From Alphaproteobacteria bacterium (GTDB lineage: Bacteria > Pseudomonadota > Alphaproteobacteria > Rhodobacterales > Rhodobacteraceae), in assembly GCA_003695135.1 (NCBI GenBank), contig RFIR01000027.1, positions 1 to 24,441 of the forward strand: a stretch of 24,441 bases of DNA, in the 5' to 3' direction. The position numbers and the translations under genes were made by a program. This document shows, in pieces, positions 14,590 to 23,470 of the stretch (its first letter is position 1; each line of letters opens with the position of its first letter). The notes under the pieces are model-generated. The model was not told the DNA's origin and ran no database searches. It worked only from the letters and a program-made list of their open reading frames with translations.

Positions 14590-15089
14590 TCCGTCGCCTC
14601 CGGCTGCGGGGCAAAGGCCGTGCCCTTTTGCAACGCTTCCAGATAATCGGCGATCATTGTCGCGGTCTCGGGTGTATTGCCCATGGCGCGCGCCTTCTCG
14701 ATCACCCGCAGACCGCGCGCATCGGGCGTCGCCTTGTGACAGGTGAAGCAGTCGATGCTGACCGCGGCATATTCATGACAGACCGCGCAGAAGCCGCCGG
14801 GATCGCCTGCCGCGACCGGCCGGGCATCCGGGCCGGTTACGGCGTGGCAGACGAGGCACTGGCGCAGGCTGGCCCTGACCGTGCGATCGCCCATGCGCAG
14901 CGTCAGGTCGCGGTCGTGGCGCAAGAGATCGGGGTGGTGCCTGCGCCAGTATTCGTTGCCTTCCGGGTGCGGCGTGCCGATGGCCTTTGGCACCTCCGGC
15001 CACAGCGCCCGGTCCTGCCCGGCCGATGCCGCGGCGGCCAGCAGCACCGGCAGCGCGATCAGGGCCAGCAGATGCGGCAATCGTATCAT
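14586..15089 (-). CDS. dsrJ: DsrJ, periplasmic triheme cytochrome c
   Basis: 167 residues. An N-terminal hydrophobic segment ending ASA (about 1-23) serves as signal peptide or anchor. Three CxxCH haem sites are present: 78-82, 101-105 and 114-118. The part before the first haem (GNEYWRRHHPDLLRHDRDLT) aligns with the DsrJ motif C-x6-MRxNHMxLL, but the conserved Cys, which is an axial haem ligand in Allochromatium vinosum DsrJ, is replaced (probably by His41), and NHM reads HHP. The protein has no cysteine outside the CxxCH motifs. It overlaps dsrL and dsrO by 4 nt at each end. Confidence 0.94.
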   Translation of the reverse strand: MIRLPHLLALIALPVLLAAAASAGQDRALWPEVPKAIGTPHPEGNEYWRRHHPDLLRHDRDLTLRMGDRTVRASLRQCLVCHAVTGPDARPVAAGDPGGFCAVCHEYAAVSIDCFTCHKATPDARGLRVIEKARAMGNTPETATMIADYLEALQKGTAFAPQPEATE

Positions 15090-17035
15090 TCACCGAGCCC
15101 CATCTTGATATAGCCGGTGGGGCAGACATCGGCGCAGATGTGACAGCCGATGCAGCGCGTGTAGTCGGTATAGACATAGCGGCCCACCGTGCGGTCCTTC
15201 TTCGGCACGCGATGCACCGCATCCTGGGGGCAGAAGATCACGCAGTTGTCGCATTCGAAGCACATCCCGCAGGACATGCAGCGCTCGCCTTCCTTGCGCG
15301 CCTGCTCCTCGGTCAGCCCGATGATGCGCTCCTGGAAATTGCCGAGGACCTGATCGCCCTCGAAATGAATCTCCTGGCGCTGTTCGCGCGGGACAAAGTT
15401 GAAATGCCCCTTGAACAGCTCGGTATGCGGAATGATCTGGGTATCGGAGCGATCCTCGTAATTGTGGATGGCGAAATCCGACTCCGATGTGCCGCGCTTT
15501 TGAAGATGATCATAGGGCGCGGGGTCCTTGTGGCGGCGGTGCAGCTCCTCGAGCAGATTGAAATGGTGCACATCCACCTTCGGGCGGCGCTCGATCGTGC
15601 CGTCATCGAGAAAGTCCGAGATCACCTCGGCCCCGATCCGGCCATGACCGATGGCGGTGGTCAGAAGATGCGGGCGCAGGATGTCGCCGCCGGCGAAATG
15701 CTTCTCGCGCCCCTTGACCGGGGTCGAGGGGGTGGCGTCGATGAAGCCGCGCCCGTTGTCGAGACCCTCCAGCCCGGTCAGATCGCCCATCTGGCCGATG
15801 GCGGCGATGATGATGTCGGCCTCCAGCACGAATTCGGTGCCCTCGCGCGGGATCGGCTTCATGCCGTCCATGTCGCATTCGCACATCCTCAGGCCCACCG
15901 CCTTGCCGGTCTCGTCCTTGATCACCTCCAGCGGCATCACCCCGCCCCTGATCTTGATGCCCTCGCGCATGGCATCCTCGCGCTCGCGCTCGGCCGCGGT
16001 CATCTTCTCGACGGGAAACAGCGAGGTCAGCGTCGCGGTCATCCCCTCGCGCACCAGCGAGCCGGCCACGTCATGCCCGGCAAAGTTGATCAGCGCCCCG
16101 TCGGGGTGTTCGGGGACATTGACCTTGGAGATATGGCCCAGCCGGCGGGCCACCGAGGCGACATCGACCGAGGTATCGCCGCCGCCGACCACCACCACCC
16201 TGCGCGCGGTGCCGAAGACATAGCCCTGATTGAAGGCGTCGAGAAACTCGATGCCGTTGATGCAGTTCTCGGTGCCCTCCCAGCCCGGGATCGGCAGATC
16301 GCGCCCCTTCTGCGCGCCCAGCGCCCAGTAGATGGCATCATAGGCCTCTTCCAGCGCCTCGACGGTAATGTCGGTGCCGACGCGGGTGCCGGTCCTGACC
16401 TCGACGCCCAGATCGATGATGCGCCCGATCTCCTTGTCGAGCATCTCGCGCGGGGTGCGGTAGCCGGGGATGCCGTAGCGCATCATCCCGCCCAGCTCCT
16501 CATGGGCCTCGAAGACGGTCACCGCATGGCCATCGAGGCGCAGGAAATAGGCTGCCGACAGGCCGGCCGGCCCGCCGCCCACCACCGCGACCTTCTTGCC
16601 GGTATCGGGTCCCGGCTCGGGCAGCTTGACGTGGTTCTCGTTGGCCCAGTCGCCGACATATTGTTCGACCGCATTGATGCCGACGAAATCATCGACCTCG
16701 TTGCGGTTGCAGCCCGCCTCGCAGGGCGCCGGGCAGACCCGGCCCATGGTGGCGGGGAAGGGGTTGGCCGCGGCCATGCGCTGGAAGGCGTATTCCTGCC
16801 AGCTCATGCCCTCGACGGGCGGCTTGTCCATGCCGCGCGCGATCGCCAGCCAGCCGCGGATTTCGTGGCCCGAGGGGCAGGAGCCCTGGCAGGGCGGGGT
16901 CTTGTGGACATAGGTCGGGCATTTGTAGGAATGATCGGCCTGAAAGATCCGCTCCTCCAGATCCCAGTCCTCGGCAGTCTGACCCTCGCTGAAGCGCCGG
17001 AAGGTGGGTTTCGGCTGGTTCGCCATCTCGTTCAT
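15086..17035 (-). CDS. dsrL: DsrL, NAD(P)H-linked FAD/Fe-S oxidoreductase
   Basis: 649 residues, starting at ATG 17035 after GGAGG. It resembles the small subunit of glutamate synthase. N-terminal cysteines (CQGSCPSG; CPAPCEAGC, about 49-109) bind Fe-S; KVAVVGGGPAGLS (148-160) binds FAD; RVVVVGGGDTSVD starts the nucleotide-binding domain; AGGD follows. A C-terminal ferredoxin module holds cysteines 586-602 and C628/631/634/638. DsrL is a partner of DsrAB in sulfur oxidisers, passing electrons from sulfite formation to NAD(P)+. Its presence marks the oxidative pathway. Confidence 0.96.
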   Translation of the reverse strand: MNEMANQPKPTFRRFSEGQTAEDWDLEERIFQADHSYKCPTYVHKTPPCQGSCPSGHEIRGWLAIARGMDKPPVEGMSWQEYAFQRMAAANPFPATMGRVCPAPCEAGCNRNEVDDFVGINAVEQYVGDWANENHVKLPEPGPDTGKKVAVVGGGPAGLSAAYFLRLDGHAVTVFEAHEELGGMMRYGIPGYRTPREMLDKEIGRIIDLGVEVRTGTRVGTDITVEALEEAYDAIYWALGAQKGRDLPIPGWEGTENCINGIEFLDAFNQGYVFGTARRVVVVGGGDTSVDVASVARRLGHISKVNVPEHPDGALINFAGHDVAGSLVREGMTATLTSLFPVEKMTAAEREREDAMREGIKIRGGVMPLEVIKDETGKAVGLRMCECDMDGMKPIPREGTEFVLEADIIIAAIGQMGDLTGLEGLDNGRGFIDATPSTPVKGREKHFAGGDILRPHLLTTAIGHGRIGAEVISDFLDDGTIERRPKVDVHHFNLLEELHRRHKDPAPYDHLQKRGTSESDFAIHNYEDRSDTQIIPHTELFKGHFNFVPREQRQEIHFEGDQVLGNFQERIIGLTEEQARKEGERCMSCGMCFECDNCVIFCPQDAVHRVPKKDRTVGRYVYTDYTRCIGCHICADVCPTGYIKMGLGE

Positions 17036-17057
17036 CGGCTTCCTCCGCTGGGCCGTC

Positions 17058-18602
17058 TCAGCCGGCTGCCTTGTCCTCGGTTTCGTCCTCGTCTGTCTCC
17101 TGCCCGGTCAGGATGATCGCGTTCGACACCATCTGGTGGACGGAGACGATGGAATCCATCTCGTAGCCGAACTCGGGCATCACCTTGGAAAACTGCGTCT
17201 TGCAGATGGCGCAGATCGCGGCCATGTGGGTGACGCCGTGTTCCTCGGTCACCTGCTGCAGCGCCGTCATGCGCGGCGTGGCGCCCTTCTTGCGCAGCTC
17301 CATCAGATCGTCGGTCAGCAGTCCGCCGCCGCCGCCACAGCACAGCGTCGATTCCATGATCGTGTCGCGGTCCATGTCGTAGAAATGGTTGCAGACCGCA
17401 CGCAGGATGTTGCGCGGGATCTCGAACTGGCCGCCGGGCTTGTCTCCCATGCGGCTGGCGCGCGCGACATTGCAGCTGTCATGGAAGGTCAGTCGGATGT
17501 GATCGTTCCTGGAGCGGTCGAATTTCAGCTTGCCGCGCTCGATCAGATCCCAGGTGTATTCGCAGATATGCTGCGGCACCGGGTAGTTCGGATCGAGAAA
17601 GTCGAACGGCCCGGCCAGCGTGTTGAGGTAGGAATAGGCCACCCGCCAGGCGTGGCCGCATTCACCGAAGATGATGCGCCTGACGCCCAGATCCTCGGCC
17701 GCCTTGCGGATCCTGAGCGCCAGCTCGCGCATGTTCTCGTAGGAGCCGATGAACAGCCCGAAATTCGCCGCTTCCGAGGCATAGGAGGAAAGTGTCCAGC
17801 TCGCGCCCGCCTCGTGGAACACCTTGGCATAGCCGATCAGCCCGTCGATATGGGGTTCGGCAAAGAAATCGGCCGAGGGGGTAACCAGCAGTATCTCGGC
17901 GCCCTTCTCGTCGAGCGGAAGGCGCACCGAGATGCCGGTATCGTCCTCGATATCCTCTTCCAGATCCTCGAGAGTTGCCCGCAACGCCTTGGGATTCAAT
18001 CCAAGATTGTTGCCGATATCCTTAACCTTGCCGATGATCTCATTGGCGTATTTCTGGCCGATGCCGACGCTGTCGAGGATCTCGCGCGCGGCCATGGTGA
18101 TCTCGGCGGTATCGATGCCATAGGGGCAGAAGACCGAGCAGCGCCGGCATTCCGAGCACTGGTGGTAATAGGAATACCATTCCTGCAGCACGTCCTCGGT
18201 CAGGTCACGCGCGCCCACCAGCCAGGGAAAATGCTTGCCGGCGAAGGTGAAATAGCGCCGGTAGATCGAGCGCAGCAGGTCCTGGCGCGCCACCGGCATG
18301 TTCTTGGGATCCCCGGTGCCAAGAAAATAGTGGCACTTGTCGGTGCAGGCACCGCATTTGACGCAAGTATCGAGATAGACCTGAAAGGCGCGGTTCTTGC
18401 GGGCCAGCTCGGCCATCTTGGCCAGCGCCACCTCCTTCCAGTTCTCCACCAGCTCGCCGGGAAAGCCCAGCTTGGCCTGATGCTCGGGTGCGGCGGTGAA
18501 CGGCTTGAGCCCCTCCATCGCCCCGCATTTGAGGTCCGGTATCTCCAGCGGGTCGGGGACGAAGCGCGGACCGTCGGGATGGTCCATGTCGAGCGTGGCC
18601 AT
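17058..18602 (-). CDS. dsrK: DsrK, cytoplasmic HdrD-like Fe-S subunit
   Basis: 514 residues. Two ferredoxin-type motifs (C80/83/86/90 and C149/152/155/159) are followed by a CCG domain with C315, C377, C421-C422 and C464/C467, which binds the catalytic [4Fe-4S] centre as in heterodisulfide reductase HdrD. With DsrM it oxidises or reduces the DsrC dithiol/disulfide and couples it to the membrane. It starts 6 nt after the dsrM stop. Confidence 0.97.
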   Translation of the reverse strand: MATLDMDHPDGPRFVPDPLEIPDLKCGAMEGLKPFTAAPEHQAKLGFPGELVENWKEVALAKMAELARKNRAFQVYLDTCVKCGACTDKCHYFLGTGDPKNMPVARQDLLRSIYRRYFTFAGKHFPWLVGARDLTEDVLQEWYSYYHQCSECRRCSVFCPYGIDTAEITMAAREILDSVGIGQKYANEIIGKVKDIGNNLGLNPKALRATLEDLEEDIEDDTGISVRLPLDEKGAEILLVTPSADFFAEPHIDGLIGYAKVFHEAGASWTLSSYASEAANFGLFIGSYENMRELALRIRKAAEDLGVRRIIFGECGHAWRVAYSYLNTLAGPFDFLDPNYPVPQHICEYTWDLIERGKLKFDRSRNDHIRLTFHDSCNVARASRMGDKPGGQFEIPRNILRAVCNHFYDMDRDTIMESTLCCGGGGGLLTDDLMELRKKGATPRMTALQQVTEEHGVTHMAAICAICKTQFSKVMPEFGYEMDSIVSVHQMVSNAIILTGQETDEDETEDKAAG

Positions 18603-18608
18603 GGCGCG

Positions 18609-19331
18609 CTACCTTTCCAGCTCGGCCGCCCAGGGCGCGAGATGGCGCACCTCGCGCGGATTGTCGACCTGATTGCGCGTCGGGCTGAAGAACACCCCCG
18701 GCACGTGCAGGAGCTTGGAGATCGGGAACACCAGCATCAGCACCAGCACCAGCGTCAGATGCACCAGCAGGATCGGGTCGGCGGGCAGCGGATTGATCTG
18801 AAGCCGGAACAGGCCGAGGAAGAACGCCTTGACCGCGATGATGTCGGGCCGGGCGACGAAGCGCATGCCCAGCCCGCTCAGCCCGATCGCCACCAGCAGC
18901 GCCAGCATCAGATGGTCGGAGGGATTGGTGATGTAGCGGATGCGTTCGACCAGGACCCGGCGCGCCCACAGCCCGGCCAGCCCCGCCACCATCGCGAAGC
19001 CGGCATAGATGCCGTAGGGCTGGATGAAGCGGACCCAGAACCAGACCGGCTCGGTGAAGTACCGCAGATGCCGCATCAGCACCAGCAGCAGCGCGAAGTG
19101 GAACACCCAGCCGAACAGCCAGATCCATTTGTTGGACCTGAACAGGCTTTCGAACAGCACCACCTCGCGCGCCATGCGCAGAACCACCCCGCCCCGCGTG
19201 ACCGGGGCCGGCGTGGTCGGGATCTTCAGTGGCGCAGGCGTACGTGCGTATCTGGCGATCTTCCACGCCAGCCCCACCACCAGAAAGGCCGTGGCGGCGT
19301 AGAACAGCAGCGCATAGATCACGGACAGCAC
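18609..19331 (-). CDS. dsrM: DsrM, NarI-like cytochrome b subunit
   Basis: 240 residues with a GTG start at 19331 and GAGGAGG 7 nt upstream. Five transmembrane segments are visible. H78, H88, H140, H191 and H209 lie in or next to them and include the candidate haem b ligands. It couples DsrK to the quinone pool. A 56-nt AT-rich gap separates it from dsrC, the largest gap among the dsrC-M-K-L-J-O-P genes. Confidence 0.95.
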   Translation of the reverse strand: MLSVIYALLFYAATAFLVVGLAWKIARYARTPAPLKIPTTPAPVTRGGVVLRMAREVVLFESLFRSNKWIWLFGWVFHFALLLVLMRHLRYFTEPVWFWVRFIQPYGIYAGFAMVAGLAGLWARRVLVERIRYITNPSDHLMLALLVAIGLSGLGMRFVARPDIIAVKAFFLGLFRLQINPLPADPILLVHLTLVLVLMLVFPISKLLHVPGVFFSPTRNQVDNPREVRHLAPWAAELER

Positions 19332-19387
19332 GCGGATTCCTCCTCGCCTTTTTTTATGATTATTGTTTTTTTACAGTCGGTTGGCCG
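19332..19387 (-). promoter_or_regulatory. AT-rich dsrC-dsrM spacer, possible internal promoter or processing site
   Basis: On the minus strand the spacer reads GTAAAAAAACAATAATCATA followed by an A run and the dsrM ribosome site. It has no hairpin, so it is not a terminator. Base composition differs sharply from its surroundings, and it contains an ATAATCATAA half-site similar to the candidate repressor operators. It may let dsrC and dsrM-P be expressed at different levels. Confidence 0.35.
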
Positions 19388-19720
19388 TCAGACACATCCG
19401 GTCGGCTTGGGCAGCCCAGCGATCTTGCAGGCCTGTTTCGCGGGCCCGTAGGGGAACAGCTCGTAGAGATACTTGTTGTTGCCCTTCTCCGGCCCCATCG
19501 ACTTCTTGATCGCCTTGATCAGTACCCGAACCGCCGGGGCAATCTGGTATTCCTCGTAATAGTCGCGAAGGAAGTTCACCACCTCCCAGTGCTCGTCGGT
19601 CATCTCGATGTTTTCCGACTTGGCGATCTCCTCGGCCAGTTCCTTCGACCAGTCCGAGAGATTGATGATGTAGCCTTCCTCGTCGGCCGGGATCGTGTGG
19701 CCGTTGACCTTGTATTCCAT
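19388..19720 (-). CDS. dsrC: DsrC, small sulfur-carrier protein
   Basis: 110 residues from ATG 19720 (AAGGAG upstream); a longer frame start at 19762 is not supported. The C-terminus KQACKIAGLPKPTGCV carries both essential cysteines, Cys98 and penultimate Cys109, 11 residues apart, as in functional DsrC rather than TusE-type proteins with one Cys. DsrC receives sulfur from DsrEFH, delivers it to DsrAB as trisulfide/persulfide, and is recycled by DsrMK. Confidence 0.98.
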   Translation of the reverse strand: MEYKVNGHTIPADEEGYIINLSDWSKELAEEIAKSENIEMTDEHWEVVNFLRDYYEEYQIAPAVRVLIKAIKKSMGPEKGNNKYLYELFPYGPAKQACKIAGLPKPTGCV

Positions 19721-19770
19721 CTCGCTTGCTCCTTCTTCGCCGCGCCCGCCGGGGCGCCGCATTCACATCT

Positions 19771-20079
19771 TCACAGCCAGGCCTGGGTGCGGTCGTGTTC
19801 TGCCACCAGATCGACGAAGCCGCGATAGTCGACGCCGGTCACTCCCGCGATCATCCGGTCCTCGGGCAGGCCGCGCGCGGCGATATCGGGCGTCAGCACG
19901 TAGAGCTTCACGGCCCCCGCCTTCGCCGCGACCCTGTCCGACAGCGCGGTGCCCGACAGCGCGCCATAGACGCCGTCCTCGATCATCAGCACCGCGTCGC
20001 CCGGCCGGCAATGGGCCAGGCAGCTTTCCAGCGTGCGGGTCTCGAAGGGCGACTTGTTGACGGTGTGCAGCGTTGACAT
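19771..20079 (-). CDS. dsrH: DsrH, subunit of the DsrEFH sulfurtransferase
   Basis: 102 residues, TusB/DsrH family. Cys20 (LESCLAHC) corresponds to the conserved DsrH cysteine. Together with DsrE and DsrF it forms the hexamer that passes sulfur from TusA to DsrC. It lies 9 nt after dsrF. Confidence 0.95.
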   Translation of the reverse strand: MSTLHTVNKSPFETRTLESCLAHCRPGDAVLMIEDGVYGALSGTALSDRVAAKAGAVKLYVLTPDIAARGLPEDRMIAGVTGVDYRGFVDLVAEHDRTQAWL

Positions 20080-20088
20080 CGGCAGCCC

Positions 20089-20499
20089 TCAGAAACTCAG
20101 GATCACGTCCTGTTCGGCCATGATCGCGGCCATCTCTTCGCGGCTGACGACGCGGATCGAGGGCTTTTCGGCCCAGTCGTCATCCTCGTCCTCATAGGTG
20201 ATCTCTTGCAGATCCTCCGCGCTCAGGCCGCGTTCTTCCAGCGACTCGCGCTCGACATAGAGCCTGGTGACCTCATAGTCGCCCAGCGCGCGGAAGGTGG
20301 GCGAGAAGTTCTTCACCCCGATCGCGGCGGTATCCTGACCGCTGGTCAGCTGGAACACGCCGTCATCGAGAAAGGCGAGGCTGACATCCTGATCGAAGGC
20401 CGCCCCGATCAGCACCACCTCCAGCGCCTCCAGCGCATAGATGGTGCCATAGGGCGCCTTGCGGTTGACGTAGAGGAATTTCTTCACGTCCTCAGACAT
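20089..20499 (-). CDS. dsrF: DsrF, subunit of the DsrEFH sulfurtransferase
   Basis: 136 residues, TusC/DsrF family (FLYVNRKAPYGT, ALEVVLIGAAFDQDVSLAFLDDGVFQL). No cysteine is present at all, so this subunit is structural, in line with the non-essential cysteine of the family. It has an acidic insertion near residue 100 (YEDEDDDWAEK). It lies 12 nt after dsrE. Confidence 0.95.
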   Translation of the reverse strand: MSEDVKKFLYVNRKAPYGTIYALEALEVVLIGAAFDQDVSLAFLDDGVFQLTSGQDTAAIGVKNFSPTFRALGDYEVTRLYVERESLEERGLSAEDLQEITYEDEDDDWAEKPSIRVVSREEMAAIMAEQDVILSF

Positions 20500-20511
20500 T
20501 TGTCCCCGCCC

Positions 20512-20904
20512 TCAATCGCCGAACATCACCAGACGGTCGGTCTGGATCGCCATCTCGATCAGCTGGCCGAGGCCCGAGATGCGAAAGCCCTCGGCGATGT
20601 TGTCGGCATCCTTGCCCTGCCGCTTCGCCTCGTTGGCATCCAGCAGCCCCCGCCGCTGCGCCGCGGCGATGCAGACCACAAGATCGGTGCCGTGCTCGGC
20701 AGCCAGCGCGGTCCAGTTTTCCTGGATGTTGCGCTCGTCCTGCGGCGGTACGCTGAGCCGGGTCGAGACATTGACCCCGTCATGGTAGAAGAACACCCGC
20801 GGCACCTCATGCCCGGCGGCAAGGGCGGCGCGCACGAAATTGTAGGCGCTGTCGGCCGCCTGATGCGTGTAGGGGCCTTCGCTGACCACGACACCGATCT
20901 TCAC
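20512..20904 (-). CDS. dsrE: DsrE, sulfur-carrying subunit of DsrEFH
   Basis: 130 residues with a GTG start at 20904; its GAGGTGG ribosome site overlaps the dsrB stop codon. Cys78 in DLVVCIAAAQRRGL is the essential persulfide-carrying residue at the same number as in A. vinosum DsrE. It distinguishes rDSR sulfur oxidisers from sulfate reducers, which lack dsrEFH. Confidence 0.96.
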   Translation of the reverse strand: MKIGVVVSEGPYTHQAADSAYNFVRAALAAGHEVPRVFFYHDGVNVSTRLSVPPQDERNIQENWTALAAEHGTDLVVCIAAAQRRGLLDANEAKRQGKDADNIAEGFRISGLGQLIEMAIQTDRLVMFGD

Positions 20905-20913
20905 CGTACCACC

Positions 20914-21999
20914 TCAGAAATGGATGTGTGCGGAGTGGTTCATGGTGTGGCGCGCGCCGGTCCAGGTATCGAGGTGATGCTTGGTGAAGGCGAGCCCCGT
21001 CATCTCGAAGAACCGGTTCCAGCCGATGCGCTCGATCCACTCGCCCAGCCGCTCCCAGTCCTTGGCGTCCTCCTTGTAGGTGGCGACGATCTTGCGGACC
21101 ACTTCCCTGACCTCCGGCCAGTGCGGCGGGTTGTTGGGCAGGTTGGCGACGGCCAGCTTGTGGAAGGTCGGCTTTGAGCGCGCATTGGAATGCTTGCCGC
21201 CGACCCAGATGGCGATCTTGGTCGATTCCTTGCCGTTGATCTGCATCGGCGGGCAGGGCGGATAGCAGGCGCCGCAGCAGACGCATTTGCGCTCGTCAAC
21301 CTCCAGGCTCGGCTTGCCGTTGACCAGCGCCGGGCGGATCGCCGCAACCGGGCAGCGCGCGACCACCGCGGGGCGTTCGCAGACATTGGCCACCAGATCG
21401 TGGTTGATCTTTGGCGGTTTGGTGTACTGCACGTTGATCGCGATATCGCCCTGCCCGCCGCAGTTGATCTGGCAGCAGGATGTGGTGATGCGCACCCGGT
21501 TGGGCATCTCCTCGTGGATGAATTCCTCGTGCAGCATGTCCATCAGGCTCTTGACCACGCCCGAGGCATCGGTGCCGGGGATGTCGCAATGCAGCCAGCC
21601 CTGGGTATGGCTGATCATCGAGACCGAGTTGCCGGTACCGCCGACCGGGAAGCCCTCCTCCTGCAGCTTCGAGATCAGCGCCGGCACCTTGGCGAATTCC
21701 GAGACCATGAACTCGATGTTCGAGCGGGTGGTGAAGCGGACATGACCCTCGGCGAATTCGTCGGCGATGTCGCACAGCTTGCGGATGGTGAACACGTCCA
21801 TCTGCCGCTGGGTGCCCGCGCGCACCGTCCAGATCTCGTCGCCCGACTTGGCCACGTGATGCAGCACCCCCGGGCGCGGCCGGTCGTGCCAGGCCCAGTT
21901 GCCATAGTTCTTCTTCATCACCGGGTGCATGAACTGGAAGGGGTCGGGGACGCCGACCTCGTCCGGCATGCGGGGCTTGTCCTGGGCTTTCTGATCCAT
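20914..21999 (-). CDS. dsrB: DsrB, beta subunit of reverse dissimilatory sulfite reductase
   Basis: 361 residues after GGGAGGACAGG. It has the sulfite reductase fold with WLHCDIPG (C138), TTSCCQINCGG (C175, C176, C180), and a ferredoxin insertion CVCCGACYPPC (C239-C249) with C216 (ARCPVAAI). It forms the alpha2-beta2 enzyme with DsrA, oxidising DsrC-bound sulfur to sulfite in the cytoplasm with siroheme-[4Fe-4S]. No dsrD follows, unlike in sulfate reducers. Confidence 0.98.
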   Translation of the reverse strand: MDQKAQDKPRMPDEVGVPDPFQFMHPVMKKNYGNWAWHDRPRPGVLHHVAKSGDEIWTVRAGTQRQMDVFTIRKLCDIADEFAEGHVRFTTRSNIEFMVSEFAKVPALISKLQEEGFPVGGTGNSVSMISHTQGWLHCDIPGTDASGVVKSLMDMLHEEFIHEEMPNRVRITTSCCQINCGGQGDIAINVQYTKPPKINHDLVANVCERPAVVARCPVAAIRPALVNGKPSLEVDERKCVCCGACYPPCPPMQINGKESTKIAIWVGGKHSNARSKPTFHKLAVANLPNNPPHWPEVREVVRKIVATYKEDAKDWERLGEWIERIGWNRFFEMTGLAFTKHHLDTWTGARHTMNHSAHIHF

Positions 22000-22057
22000 C
22001 CTGTCCTCCCTCGGCCGCCCGGCTGGTGCCGGGCAGCACCGAAATTCCTGCCTCGCT

Positions 22058-23347
22058 TCAGTCGGTGTCCGATCCGACCGTCATGCCGGCCGCGTGCGCC
22101 TTGCGCTCGAACCACTTGGCGGCCTCGTCGTCGAAATCGTCCGTGCGCACGAAGCAGGAGGTCCGCGGGTGGTTGACCATGTTCGGGTCGGGGTCGATGC
22201 CAAGCGCCTCGAGGAAGGCCGGCAGTCCGATCCGGTCGATGGTCTCGCCGATGCGCTCGTGCTCCAGCGCGTTGTCGGCGAAGAACTCCACCATGTTCTC
22301 GGCCAGCTCGGTGAGCTTCTCGAAATCCTCATCCGTCTCCAGCTTCATGAAGGGGATGATCATGGTGCCCATCAGATCGCCGATCTTCAGCGCCCGCTTG
22401 CCGCCGACCAGAATCGACACGCCCTTGTCGTCGCCGGGGCTCAGCGCCTTGGTCATGACGTTGATGCAGTGCATGCAGCGCACGCAGGAGCGGTTGTCGA
22501 TCTCCAGCGTGTCATCGTCATTGAGGCTGATGGCGCGGGTCGGGCACATCGAGACCACCGTGTCGATGGTGTATTTGCGGCCCTTCTCGGCGATGTGCTC
22601 CTTGACCTTGTCCTGATCGATCTTGATGTCGTCGCGCCAGGTGCCGATCACCGCGAAATCGGAGCGGTGGATGGCGTTCACGCAGTCATTGGCGCAGCCG
22701 GAGAACTTGAACTTGAACTTGTAGGGCAGCGCCGGGCGGTGCATCTCGTCGAGCAGCGTGTTGATGATCGTCCGGTGCGCCCGGACCTCGTCATAGCAGG
22801 ACTGCTCGCAGCGGGCGTGGCCGACGCAGCTCATCGCCGTGCGCAGCGCGGGACCGGCGCCGCCGAGATCGAAGCCGAGCTCGTTGAGCTCGTCGAACGC
22901 CTTCTGGGTGTTCTCGGTGGTGCAGCCCTGGAACATGATGTCGCCCGACTGGCCGTGGAAGGCGATCAGCCCCGAACCATGGCGTTCCCAGATGTCGCAC
23001 AGCTTGCGCAGGACGTCCGTGGTGTAGTGATAGCCCGCCGGCGGCATCACGCGGAGCGTGTGGAACTCCTTCGATTCGGGAAACTTGTCGGCGACCTCGG
23101 AAAAGCGCGGGATGATGCCGCCGCCATAGCCGAACACCGAGACCGTGCCGCCTTTCCAGAAGCCGAGCTGCTCCTGATAGGAATGATTGAGCTGGCCCAG
23201 AAGGTCGTTCATCATCTTCCGGTTGCCCTCGGAGCCCTCGTCGCGCAGGCGCTTGAGCCCTTTCACGAAGCTCGGCCACGGGCCATCCTCCAGCGGATCG
23301 AGCATCGGTGTCGGGTGCTTGCCGTTGGTGGGATCGCCATCTTTCAT
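22058..23347 (-). CDS. dsrA: DsrA, alpha subunit of reverse dissimilatory sulfite reductase
   Basis: 429 residues from ATG 23347 (AGGGAGA upstream); the same frame is open to 23602, but that part covers the AT-rich promoter and has no family similarity. The siroheme-coupled cluster ligands are C174-x5-C180 and C218-x3-C222 (SGCANDC). A ferredoxin domain holds C268 (CPTRA) and C288/C291/C294. It is the first gene of the long dsr operon, with a 123-nt distance to the candidate repressor site. Confidence 0.98.
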   Translation of the reverse strand: MKDGDPTNGKHPTPMLDPLEDGPWPSFVKGLKRLRDEGSEGNRKMMNDLLGQLNHSYQEQLGFWKGGTVSVFGYGGGIIPRFSEVADKFPESKEFHTLRVMPPAGYHYTTDVLRKLCDIWERHGSGLIAFHGQSGDIMFQGCTTENTQKAFDELNELGFDLGGAGPALRTAMSCVGHARCEQSCYDEVRAHRTIINTLLDEMHRPALPYKFKFKFSGCANDCVNAIHRSDFAVIGTWRDDIKIDQDKVKEHIAEKGRKYTIDTVVSMCPTRAISLNDDDTLEIDNRSCVRCMHCINVMTKALSPGDDKGVSILVGGKRALKIGDLMGTMIIPFMKLETDEDFEKLTELAENMVEFFADNALEHERIGETIDRIGLPAFLEALGIDPDPNMVNHPRTSCFVRTDDFDDEAAKWFERKAHAAGMTVGSDTD

Positions 23348-23470
23348 GTCGTCTCTCCCTGAAAGCCCGGTTCGTCGTTTCGCAGTCCTCGGTGCGGCCG
23401 TCGCCGCGGTGGTGTTCCCTGTCCATCCGGGGCGAGCGCGGAGGTTCGACGCTTCCCCATTGATTTGAAC

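Noticed and set aside
17004..19451. 815-codon plus-strand open frame
   Set aside because: Antisense to dsrK, dsrM and part of dsrC, which have full motif sets and ribosome sites.
20905..20913. A dsrD gene after dsrB
   Set aside because: Only 9 nt separate dsrB and dsrE, so dsrD is absent here, consistent with an oxidative system.
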